IMG/VR virus record: IMGVR_UViG_3300022602_000158
Coordinates: 1-47,445 of that record
Source of the DNA: a virus
Reading direction: 5' to 3' (one strand)
Length of the DNA stretch: 47,445 bases
Below, piece by piece: positions 22,347-30,429 of this stretch (its first letter is position 1; each line of letters begins with the position of its first letter). The position numbers and the translations under genes were made by a program. A model generated the notes under the pieces. The model searched no databases. It worked only from the letters and a program-made list of their open reading frames with translations, and was not told the origin of the DNA.

Positions 22347-23752
22347 TGTCGTTAGATACAAAATATCTTCGTTATCCTACCGATTATAATTTAGTAACTT
22401 TAAACTTAATAACATCACTACAAGATGGTATTGTTAATTTAAAGCCGTTCATGCTCGAATTGAATTTGTTTGAAGATATTTACAGTTCTACTATTTCAGG
22501 TGAGGTAGTTCTCTCCGATGCTTTAGGACTTATATCAAGTTATTTGTTAAATGGTACAGAATTTATTCAGGTACAATTACAAAAGACTACACAAGATCCA
22601 GATGTTCTTTCTCGTAATTATAGAGTATATAAGATAGGCAAGAGAGTAACTTCTGACAGTAATAACTATGAAGTTTATGTTCTTAATTTTATTTCTGAAG
22701 AATTTTTAATCTCAGAACAAAATCGTTTATCAAAATCATATCCTGGTCAACAAATAGATTTTATCATTAATGATATTCTTACTACTTATATACAAACAAG
22801 TAAGAATGTAACTATTGACCCAACTCTTGGTACATACAACTTTGTTTTACCAAACAAAAAACTATTTGAAACAATTAATTGGTTATCAACATACGCATTG
22901 CCTGATGGGCAAGAAGGTGCCGATATGTTGTTTTTTGAAAATAGTACTGGTTACTTTTTAAAATCTTTACAGAATCTTTTCTCACAATCTGCGTATCAGA
23001 CTTATAAGTATGATCCTAAAAATATTGATGAAACTGATATGAACCAACGGTTGACTAATGCCTTAGAGTTTGAAGTATTAGATTTTTTTGATACTTTGGC
23101 GGCCACAACAAATGGTACTTTTGCAAATAAGGTAATTACGATTGATCCTTTATTACGACAAGTAAATAGAGTTGATGGCATCTTTGATTACAGTCAGTAT
23201 GGTGGTGCCATGTTAAATGGTAGTGCTTTGACAAATATAACAAATGGTTATCAAAATCGTTTAGGTCAAACCATGTATGAAACTAATCGTGATGTTCCGT
23301 CAGGATTGGAAGTTGGTGCTTTAAGATTGGCATCTTCTAATGCAAGTGAGAAGAAAAATACCTATGTTGCTCAAGGACCTGATTCTGTTGCAAATGATAT
23401 CTACATTGAAAAATATGTACCTAATCGTGTTGCTCAGTTAGGTTTGGCAAATTACATGAGAATTAAATTGACTGTTCCTGGTGATCCTAATTTGTGTGCA
23501 GGCCAAGTGGTTAATTTCAACACATATGCAATTGATCCCGTTTCTTTCACACAAAGCGGTTCAAACTCAACAAGAAAATTAGATCCGTTTTATTCCGGTA
23601 AATATTTGGTATCTGCTGTGCGTCATGCGGTTAAAAATAACGCATATATATCTATCATAGAATTAATTAAAGATAGTGTATCAGCAGACTATCCAGAGTT
23701 TAATAATAGTGATCCAGTATTACAACAACTAGTTAGTGGTGTACAAATATAA
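22346..23752 (+). CDS. 27: gp27-like baseplate hub protein
   Basis: The hub ring on which the spike sits. The 468-residue protein shows the gp27/gpD-like order: EDIYSSTISGEVVLSDALG, then VYVLNFISEEFLISEQNRLS, NKKLFETINWLSTYA, and a late NYMRIKLTVPGDPNLCAGQV with YSGKYLVSAVRHAVKNN. T4 gp27 has 391 residues. It lies between gp53 and the gp5 pieces, its expected partners, and overlaps both by one base. Confidence 0.82.
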   Translation: MSLDTKYLRYPTDYNLVTLNLITSLQDGIVNLKPFMLELNLFEDIYSSTISGEVVLSDALGLISSYLLNGTEFIQVQLQKTTQDPDVLSRNYRVYKIGKRVTSDSNNYEVYVLNFISEEFLISEQNRLSKSYPGQQIDFIINDILTTYIQTSKNVTIDPTLGTYNFVLPNKKLFETINWLSTYALPDGQEGADMLFFENSTGYFLKSLQNLFSQSAYQTYKYDPKNIDETDMNQRLTNALEFEVLDFFDTLAATTNGTFANKVITIDPLLRQVNRVDGIFDYSQYGGAMLNGSALTNITNGYQNRLGQTMYETNRDVPSGLEVGALRLASSNASEKKNTYVAQGPDSVANDIYIEKYVPNRVAQLGLANYMRIKLTVPGDPNLCAGQVVNFNTYAIDPVSFTQSGSNSTRKLDPFYSGKYLVSAVRHAVKNNAYISIIELIKDSVSADYPEFNNSDPVLQQLVSGVQI

Positions 23753-24057
23753 TGCGTAATAATTTTATTGGTCTTAATGGTTTTATCTGGTGGGTCGGCG
23801 TGGTTGAAAACCGTGCCGGTGATGAACTAGGTCTTGGTCGTTGCCAAATTCGAATTTTTGGTTGGCATACAGATGATACTTCAGCATTACCAACAGAGGA
23901 TTTGCCATGGGCGCATCCTATGTACCCAATTAATAATTCTAAATCTTTTTCTCAACCTAAAGTAGGAGATTGGATAGTAGGTTTTTTCATGGATGGTGAA
24001 TCAGGCCAATTTCCTATTATGATGGGTGTTTTACCCGGTATTCAACAGGAAGGATAA
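23752..24057 (+). CDS. 5: gp5 N-terminal OB-fold domain as a separate protein
   Basis: A 101-residue protein equal to the OB domain of the central spike: WWVGVVENRAGDELGLGRCQ, RIFGWHTDD, LPWAHPMYPI and GDWIVGFFMDGESGQFPIMM. In T4 this is followed in the same chain by lysozyme and beta-helix; here the chain stops. The remaining spike functions appear to be in the next two genes. No frameshift signal is evident at the end, and AAGGA plus a new ATG serve the next gene. Confidence 0.8.
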   Translation: MRNNFIGLNGFIWWVGVVENRAGDELGLGRCQIRIFGWHTDDTSALPTEDLPWAHPMYPINNSKSFSQPKVGDWIVGFFMDGESGQFPIMMGVLPGIQQEG

Positions 24058-24058
24058 A

Positions 24059-24724
24059 ATGGCTATACCTACACTACCTCTAATCGTTGCTGTCGTTGGT
24101 GCAATTGAAACAAATCCACCAAAACCAACTCATAGTGGAAATGCTCCTTCAGTTGGCGGACCAACAAATCCTTCTTTGGCCAGAGGTCAAATTGCTAATA
24201 CTTCTATTTCATATACAAATAGTAATTTAGTCCACGTTTGTGATATTTCTGGTGATATTAAATATGCAATTGCTTGGGTTTCATTTCAAATAAAAGAAGC
24301 AATTGAAGCAATTAGAACATTTGTACAAGGTTTATTTGCTAGTACATCTAGTTCACCTTTTGCTGATGGTGTTAGAGCTGTTATTACTGCAATTCAAGGA
24401 AAAGTAAAATTAATTCAAAAATTAATTAAAAAAGCACAAGAAGTACAAGCAGATATTGCAGGTTATATTGCTGATTTACAAAAATTGATAGCATATATTG
24501 AATCTTTACCAGCAAGAATTGCATCAATTTTAACACAATGTATTAAAGATGCTCTTGCAAGTATCAATGATGCTATTACAAATGCAACTGCAATTGTCAA
24601 TTCACAAAAAACTGGCGGTTTAAGTGTTGCAACTTCAGCTGCTTCTACTGCTGCAACACAATTAACATCCGCTCAAAATAATACCCCAGGTGGTTCTGGT
24701 GGACCAACATTTAAGAAACCATAG
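24059..24724 (+). CDS. Spike-associated protein with helical core, 221 aa
   Basis: I place the start at the ATG just after the OB-domain stop (AGGA 7 bases upstream) rather than an upstream ATG inside it. Residues 1-60 are Pro/Asn/Ser-rich; 65-180 are long amphipathic helices (GKVKLIQKLIKKAQEVQADI); the end is Thr/Ala/Gly-rich. It stands where T4 gp5 has its lysozyme domain, but no lysozyme motif is visible. It may be a linker or a spike-sheathing helical domain. Confidence 0.65.
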   Translation: MAIPTLPLIVAVVGAIETNPPKPTHSGNAPSVGGPTNPSLARGQIANTSISYTNSNLVHVCDISGDIKYAIAWVSFQIKEAIEAIRTFVQGLFASTSSSPFADGVRAVITAIQGKVKLIQKLIKKAQEVQADIAGYIADLQKLIAYIESLPARIASILTQCIKDALASINDAITNATAIVNSQKTGGLSVATSAASTAATQLTSAQNNTPGGSGGPTFKKP

Positions 24725-24732
24725 GAAATATA

Positions 24733-25479
24733 ATGGCAGATTTATCATGGACAGAACCAGAATCGGCAGCAAATACCGATTATCAGCCTGTTTATCCTTA
24801 TAATAATATAACACAAAGTGAATCTGGTCATTCATTAGAAATGGATGATACTCCTGGTCGTGAGCGTATTAGATTACAACATGGCACAGGTAATACTTTT
24901 ATTGAAATTCAAGCAACTGGCGATGAAATACATAAAATATTCGGCAATGGTTACGAAATTATATTAAAAAATAAAAATGTTTTAATTAATGGTGTTTGTA
25001 ATATTACTGTTGTAGGAGATTCTGTATTTCATGTAAAAGGAGATTCTTATCAACAAGTAGATGGCACAGTATATCAAAATGTTAAAGGTAATGTTAAACA
25101 ATTAATAAATGGTGATTGTGAACAGACAATACAAGGTGATTTTGATATTAATGCTGGTGGAGATGTAAATATTTCAGCCACACATTTAAATGTAAATGCT
25201 GATGTGGCAGTTCGTGGTGATATTACAGCAACACAAAGTGTATCAGTTCAAGGTAATATTTCTGCTGGTATGTCAGTATCAGCAATTAAAAGTGTTGAGA
25301 CTTCTGGTTTTATGGCAGCGGCTACAACAATCGTTGCTGGCATTTCAGTATATGGTCCACTTGTATCAGATTTATTTGGTTCTATGGAAATGTTTAGATT
25401 AAAAGTAGACCGCCATGTTCACATTGGTAATAGAGGTTATCCAACTTCACCACCAAGTAATGGCATAATGGAAACATAA
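24733..25479 (+). CDS. Central spike beta-helix protein (gp5 C-terminal/gpV-like)
   Basis: The membrane-piercing tip. After a short N-terminal part come SLEMDDTPGRERIRLQHGTG (VgrG/gp5-type entry to the beta-helix), many valine/isoleucine-glycine short repeats (NVKGNVKQLINGDC, GDFDINAGGDV) and the end KVDRHVHIGNRGYPTSPPSN. His228-Val-His230 is an HxH motif like the one that binds iron at the tip of the P2 gpV spike. The length of 248 fits. A trimer is expected. Confidence 0.82.
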   Translation: MADLSWTEPESAANTDYQPVYPYNNITQSESGHSLEMDDTPGRERIRLQHGTGNTFIEIQATGDEIHKIFGNGYEIILKNKNVLINGVCNITVVGDSVFHVKGDSYQQVDGTVYQNVKGNVKQLINGDCEQTIQGDFDINAGGDVNISATHLNVNADVAVRGDITATQSVSVQGNISAGMSVSAIKSVETSGFMAAATTIVAGISVYGPLVSDLFGSMEMFRLKVDRHVHIGNRGYPTSPPSNGIMET

Positions 25480-25480
25480 T

Positions 25481-26287
25481 ATGAGTGTATACGGTCGATT
25501 AAATTATAGTTCTGGTTCTGCCATTTTTAATGGTGCAGACCAGCTTTCACAGAATACGATAAATTATTTGAATTTTTCAAATATTAATTTAAGCCAATGG
25601 CAAATTAATGATTTGTCAAATAATAGTGTTGGTGGTTATTATCAAAATCCTCATCAATATAATTTAGCCACATTATCTTTGTATTTAAATGCTATGGTGC
25701 CTTTGGCCAATACCGCTAACGTCAGTTATAATGTTGCCTCGTCAGCTGCCAATACATTATCAACTAGTTTAAATTCGGTAGCATCATCGTTATTTAATTT
25801 TACTGTACATACTAATAATATATCTGGTGTAACATATTCAGCAAATACAACTCTTTATCCAGATTTAAATTCTGCTTTGGCGGTAGGTCGTCAAATATTA
25901 AATATTACCAATAAAACGGATTCTGTACAAAATAATACTCCTATTATTGGTAATTTTACTAGTTTGTACATTGGAACACAATTGAGTTCGCTGACTGCTA
26001 ATATTACAAGTGATTATGTTACATTAAATAATTCAATGACACTTGTAAGCGGTAATTTGACCAGTAATATTTCAAACACTGCGATGAACACAATTATAAC
26101 AGATGTTAATAATTTACAAACTTTAATAGATACACAAAGAAATAATGATTGGACATTTTATCAAAATTCTTTATCGGTGTTGCAAGATTATCAAACTCTT
26201 TTACAATTTTCAAATTTGGGTTATACACAAAACTCACTTATTCAATTAATTGGTACAAGTAAATTACATAGTGAATTAGGATACTAA
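25481..26287 (+). CDS. Virion structural protein of unknown role, 268 aa
   Basis: Asn- and Ser-rich protein with long helical stretches (ASSAANTLSTSLNSVASSLF, MNTIITDVNNLQTLIDTQ). It sits between the spike and the adhesin, so a baseplate or fibre-attachment role is likely. It starts one base after the spike stop and is followed directly by the glycine-rich gene. No family recognised. Confidence 0.65.
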   Translation: MSVYGRLNYSSGSAIFNGADQLSQNTINYLNFSNINLSQWQINDLSNNSVGGYYQNPHQYNLATLSLYLNAMVPLANTANVSYNVASSAANTLSTSLNSVASSLFNFTVHTNNISGVTYSANTTLYPDLNSALAVGRQILNITNKTDSVQNNTPIIGNFTSLYIGTQLSSLTANITSDYVTLNNSMTLVSGNLTSNISNTAMNTIITDVNNLQTLIDTQRNNDWTFYQNSLSVLQDYQTLLQFSNLGYTQNSLIQLIGTSKLHSELGY

Positions 26288-27544
26288 ATGGCAAATTTTA
26301 ATATTCCGTTAGACCCAGCGGTTATATCAACTGTATTAACAAATAATTCTGGTACATTAACCAATGGTTCAACTGTATCAGGAACTTTATATACTTATGC
26401 TCCTACTGCTAGTCAATCAAATGTAGCAAACACTAGCATTGTTGGAACAATTACAAATAATGTTAATAATACATTAGTTAATTCAAGCAATGTGTCAGGC
26501 ACAATTCTTGTTTCAAATACATTAAGTTCTAGTGATTCAAATAATCAAGTTATTTTTGATAGCACAAATAACAGAACACTTCTTGTATCACATGGTTTTA
26601 TATTTAAAAACGACAACGGTATTATAACACCAATTAATAAATCAAAACATTGGTATTCTTATCCTTTTACATCAGCTAATATTTCAACTTTTACTGTACC
26701 TTCAGGCGTAAATTATATTTTTGTTAAAATGTGGGGTGCCGGTGGTGGTGGCGGAGCTTATGGTGGATGGAATCAAGGTTCTCAAGGTGGTGGTGGAGGT
26801 TATTCTCATGGGCTTATTCCTGTGCAACCCGGAGATACAGTTAATATTATTCCAGGACAACGAGGATTATCAAGAAGTACAACCGCAGCCTATCCTAATG
26901 GCGGAGTAGGAACTAGCGGAACAGATAATCGATATTGTGCAAATGGTGGAGGATCATCACAAATTTCAGTAACTTCCGTTAATAGTGGCAATTGGTGTAT
27001 GTTTGCGGGTGGCGGAGGTGGCGGAGGGTCTTGTAACGGTTATGCAAGAAATAATGGTGGTGCCGGTGGTGGTTATTTTGGTCAATCTGGAAATCAAAAT
27101 AATTATTCCGATGGCGGTTCTTATAATTGTTTTGGAGTTGGCGGAAATCAATTCAATGGCGGTAATGCAGGCGTTGGAGATTCTTCATACAATGGAAGTC
27201 CAGGTGCTTATAATTCAGGCGGAAGTTATTACGGACCTACTGCTGGGAGTTATGGCGCTGGCGGCGGTGGCGGATATTACGGTGGCGGTGCAGGTTCTTA
27301 TTATTCAGGTGCTTCATCGATGGGTGGCGGCGGTGGTGGATCAGGATACATTCACCCATCAATTCTCATGGGAGTTACAATGACGGGTTCAGGCTTAACT
27401 CCAGCAAATGCAGATGATCCAGATTTAATTACTAGTTTAGTTGGAGGAGCGGCTGGAAGTTCTTCCACAAACGGTTTTCAATTTGCTAATGGTGGTGATG
27501 AAGATGGTTTTGGTGGTTGGGGTGTTGTTGTTGTCTATTATTAA
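26288..27544 (+). CDS. Glycine-rich (polyglycine-sandwich-like) adhesin
   Basis: Residues 1-135 form a Thr/Asn/Ser-rich fibre-like part. About residues 148-350 form a very glycine-rich domain with repeated GGGGG runs separated by aromatic and Asn turns (MWGAGGGGGAYGG, SYGAGGGGGYYGGG), as in polyglycine type II sandwiches of phage receptor-binding proteins such as the S16 adhesin. The final 60 residues are mixed. It probably binds the host surface. Codon content shifts to GGN-rich DNA here; that follows from composition and need not mean transfer. Confidence 0.72.
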   Translation: MANFNIPLDPAVISTVLTNNSGTLTNGSTVSGTLYTYAPTASQSNVANTSIVGTITNNVNNTLVNSSNVSGTILVSNTLSSSDSNNQVIFDSTNNRTLLVSHGFIFKNDNGIITPINKSKHWYSYPFTSANISTFTVPSGVNYIFVKMWGAGGGGGAYGGWNQGSQGGGGGYSHGLIPVQPGDTVNIIPGQRGLSRSTTAAYPNGGVGTSGTDNRYCANGGGSSQISVTSVNSGNWCMFAGGGGGGGSCNGYARNNGGAGGGYFGQSGNQNNYSDGGSYNCFGVGGNQFNGGNAGVGDSSYNGSPGAYNSGGSYYGPTAGSYGAGGGGGYYGGGAGSYYSGASSMGGGGGGSGYIHPSILMGVTMTGSGLTPANADDPDLITSLVGGAAGSSSTNGFQFANGGDEDGFGGWGVVVVYY

Positions 27545-27553
27545 AGGTAAAAT

Positions 27554-27856
27554 ATGAGTATTCGTTTAGGACTAATGTTTATTCTTCCACAAGCAAAATA
27601 TCATTTCAATGGAGATGAAACTTATGCCAACCTAGTTTGGGACGATTTATTTTTTATAAAACCTACTGAAGATGAAGTTAATATGGCATTAAAATATGCT
27701 CTTATGAGCGCCAATAGTGATTATCGAATGGATCGAGCAAAACACTATCCAAGCCCAGCAGAACAATTGCAAATGATTTATGATTTAGGAATTGATGGAT
27801 GGAAAAATCAAATTCTTAATGTAAAAAACAATATACCAAAACCTAATGTTAGTTAA
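27554..27856 (+). CDS. XkdW-like small tail-associated protein, 100 aa
   Basis: A 100-residue protein with the C-terminal pattern YPSPAEQLQMIYDLGIDGWK and ending NIPKPN, known from phage tail or XkdW-like proteins near fibre genes. It directly follows the adhesin and may be its partner or assembly helper; this is inferred from position. Confidence 0.6.
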   Translation: MSIRLGLMFILPQAKYHFNGDETYANLVWDDLFFIKPTEDEVNMALKYALMSANSDYRMDRAKHYPSPAEQLQMIYDLGIDGWKNQILNVKNNIPKPNVS

Positions 27857-27857
27857 A

Positions 27858-27944
27858 ATGGAAAATCTAAAAATTGCGATCCGGCCCCGAAATGTTCCTG
27901 ACGTAAACCTAGAGTTCCTTACGCAATTTTACTCCAAGGCGTAA
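27858..27944 (+). CDS. Possible 28-codon ORF overlapping hairpin element A
   Basis: ATG two bases after the preceding stop, 28 codons (start MENLKIAIRPRNVPDV), ending just before gp25. There is no ribosome site. The aligned frame of hairpin B reads a similar string (AFRPPKVP against AIRPRNVP) but has no start codon, so the likeness may come from RNA-level conservation. Weak call. Confidence 0.25.
   Translation: MENLKIAIRPRNVPDVNLEFLTQFYSKA
27870..27930 (+). repeat. Hairpin element A (9-bp stem, 43-nt conserved loop)
   Basis: AAAATTGCG (27870-27878) pairs perfectly with CGCAATTTT (27922-27930) around a 43-nt loop that contains TCCGGCC, CCGAAA, GTTCC and CCTAGAGT. A second copy with a different but equally paired stem and similar loop is at 45853-45921. 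Both are between structural genes. Function unknown; see findings. Confidence 0.7.
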
Positions 27945-27954
27945 TAAATAAAGA

Positions 27955-28347
27955 ATGGCAACAACAAATTACATCTACTCAGACCTAGATATGACCTTTC
28001 TCCCATCACCGGCGACAGGTGATGTATCAATGAAGTACAACGAACAGGCGGTCATTCGTTCTATTCGTAATCTATTATCAACCAATCTATATGAGAGATT
28101 ATTTCAACCAGAGATTGGAAGCACATTAAATACACTATTATTTGAACAAGTTACATCGTTAACCGCTACTTTGATTGAAAATGAGATTGTTCGTATGATT
28201 AAAAACTACGAACCAAGGGCTAGAATTAGTCAATTAAATGTGACGGCCTTACCTGATAGTAATCAATTCAACGTGGCTTTATATGTTTTTATTGGTAATC
28301 AGACAACACCAACAGCTATTAATCTATTATTACAGAGGACCAGATAA
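27955..28347 (+). CDS. 25: gp25-like baseplate wedge protein
   Basis: Starts the wedge with gp6 and gp53 in T4. The 130-residue length matches T4 gp25 (132). Characteristic stretches are YSDLDMTFLPSP, AVIRSIRNLLSTNLYERLFQ with PEIGSTL, and MIKNYEPRARISQLNV, which holds the conserved EPR of the gp25/lysozyme-like fold. Overlaps the gp6 start by one base. Confidence 0.93.
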   Translation: MATTNYIYSDLDMTFLPSPATGDVSMKYNEQAVIRSIRNLLSTNLYERLFQPEIGSTLNTLLFEQVTSLTATLIENEIVRMIKNYEPRARISQLNVTALPDSNQFNVALYVFIGNQTTPTAINLLLQRTR

Positions 28348-30425
28348 TGGCCGCAAATACGACTACCCAATTAGTAAATCTTGATTTTGATTCTTTAAAG
28401 AGTAATTTTATTACCTTTTTAAAGGGCCAAAACACTTTCCAAGACTATAATTTTGAAGGTTCAGCAATGAACCAGTTGATTGATGTTCTGACTTACAATA
28501 CACAGTACAATGCCTACTATTTAAATATGGTGGCTAATGAAATGTTCTTGGATTCTGCCACACAAAGAAGTTCTGTTGTATCTCAAGCAAAATTATTAAA
28601 TTATACTCCAATTTCTGCTATTGCACCTACTGCAACAGTTAATGTAACATTTACTCATGTTTCTGCCAATTCTTTAACATTACCTGCATATCAAACATTT
28701 AGTTCATCAGCAATTAATGGCGTAAACTATACTTTTGTTAATCCAGATTCTTATACAGTCAATGTTACCAATAATACTGCTGTATTTCCTAATGTACAAA
28801 TCAAACAAGGTGTATACGCCACATATCGTTTTAATGTGAGTTCTGCAACAAATCCAAATTATATTTTTGAAATTCCTGATAATGCTATTGATACAACTAG
28901 TTTACAGGTGATTGTACAGACATCTTCTTCAAATTCTTCATATACCATTTATAATCAGGCGATGCCTTCTGATTACTTAACATTAAATTCTTCTTCACAA
29001 GTTTATTTCTTACAAGAAGCATTGAATGGCAATTATCAAATCTATTTTGGTGATGGAATCTTAGGACAACAATTAACTGATGGCAATATTGTAATTGTTA
29101 ATTATGTCTCAACAGAAGGTACTGCGGCTGCTGGTGCTAACTCATTTGTATTATTGAATAATGTTTCTGGTTATTCTCCATCTTCAGTAACTTCAATTGC
29201 TGCGGCATCAGCAGGTTCAAATAAAGAATCTATTGATTCTATTAAGTTTCAAGCACCTAAAGCTTTTGCTGCACAAGGTCGTGCTGTTAGTAAAAACGAT
29301 TACATTACTGCCATTCAACAGAATAATCAAGGTTTCTCATTTGATGCCGTAAACGTATGGGGTGGTGAAGAAAATAATCCACCAGTATTTGGTCAAGTAT
29401 TTGTTTGTTTAAAACCCACAGGCGCATACAATTTAACTGTTGCACAGAAAAATGAAATCATTACTAATATTATTCAACCTATTTCTGTATTGACTGTAAC
29501 TCCTACTATTGTTGATCCTGATTATACTTACATTAAACTTGGTATTAATGTTTTGTATGATCCAAATAAAACAATTTTAACTTCATCTCAATTACAGACA
29601 GGTGTAACATCTGCAATTCAAGCCTTTGCTAAAGCAACATTAAATACTTTTAATTCTACATTTAATGCTTATGATTTATTGAGTACTGTTCAAAACTATG
29701 ACCAGTCTATTGTTACATCAGAATATACACTTCAATTACAAAAGAAATTCTTTCCAAATTTAACCACGCCAACATCTTACACATTGTCGTATAATGTGCC
29801 TTTACAACGTGGCACCTTTGGTAGTGGTATTACTAGTTCACCTGCTCTACAATATATTGATTCTTCAAACACATCTAATATTATTGATGGTGTATACCTT
29901 GAAGAAATTCCTGCACAAACATTTGGTGTTGATACTATCTCTGTTGTCAATCCCGGTTTTAATTATACAACAGCACCAATCGTAAATATTAATGGTGATG
30001 GTACTGGCGCAACTGCGGTTGCAGTTCTTTCTGGCGGTACAATTCAAAGTATTATTGTAACTAATTCAGGTAATAATTATACTTCTGCTGTCGCTACAAT
30101 TACTCCTGCTGAAGGTGATACAACAGGCCAAGGTGCTTCTGTAAACGTCAATTTACAAGGTCGTTATGGTACATTAAGAAGTTATTATTTCAATCCAAAA
30201 AATGCTAAAACCATTTTAAATAATAATGTTGGAACAATTGATTACACTAATGGTGTTATTACTTTGACTGGATTTAATCCTTATAATGTTGATAATTCAT
30301 TAGGACAATTTGCTGTTACAGTAACGCCAAAAACTTCGATTATTTCATCGACATTTAGTGGCATTATTACAGTTGATGAATTTGATCCTAATGCAATCGC
30401 TGTGTCCGTAACTGCAAAAAGTTAA
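28347..30425 (+). CDS. 6: gp6-like baseplate wedge protein with inserted Gly/Tyr module
   Basis: Main wedge scaffold. The N-terminus LDFDSLKSNFITFLKGQNTF with NFEGSAMNQLIDVLTYNTQY is diagnostic for gp6; a central GNYQIYFGDGILGQQLTDGN and RAVSKNDYITAIQQN follow the J-type core. Residues about 530-600 carry NPGFNYTTAP, GDGTGATA and NSGNNYTSA, a module also seen in gp8, the gp7-type protein and the 2359-residue protein. The length of 692 is close to T4 (660). Confidence 0.9.
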   Translation: MAANTTTQLVNLDFDSLKSNFITFLKGQNTFQDYNFEGSAMNQLIDVLTYNTQYNAYYLNMVANEMFLDSATQRSSVVSQAKLLNYTPISAIAPTATVNVTFTHVSANSLTLPAYQTFSSSAINGVNYTFVNPDSYTVNVTNNTAVFPNVQIKQGVYATYRFNVSSATNPNYIFEIPDNAIDTTSLQVIVQTSSSNSSYTIYNQAMPSDYLTLNSSSQVYFLQEALNGNYQIYFGDGILGQQLTDGNIVIVNYVSTEGTAAAGANSFVLLNNVSGYSPSSVTSIAAASAGSNKESIDSIKFQAPKAFAAQGRAVSKNDYITAIQQNNQGFSFDAVNVWGGEENNPPVFGQVFVCLKPTGAYNLTVAQKNEIITNIIQPISVLTVTPTIVDPDYTYIKLGINVLYDPNKTILTSSQLQTGVTSAIQAFAKATLNTFNSTFNAYDLLSTVQNYDQSIVTSEYTLQLQKKFFPNLTTPTSYTLSYNVPLQRGTFGSGITSSPALQYIDSSNTSNIIDGVYLEEIPAQTFGVDTISVVNPGFNYTTAPIVNINGDGTGATAVAVLSGGTIQSIIVTNSGNNYTSAVATITPAEGDTTGQGASVNVNLQGRYGTLRSYYFNPKNAKTILNNNVGTIDYTNGVITLTGFNPYNVDNSLGQFAVTVTPKTSIISSTFSGIITVDEFDPNAIAVSVTAKS

Positions 30426-30429
30426 TTAG

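Noticed and set aside
24026-24058. Longer start for the helical spike-associated gene
   Set aside because: It lies inside the OB-domain gene; the ATG at 24059 has AGGA at good distance and a typical short gap after the stop.
27943-27950. AATAAATA just before gp25
   Set aside because: It would start transcription at or inside the gp25 start codon, too close for a normal late leader.
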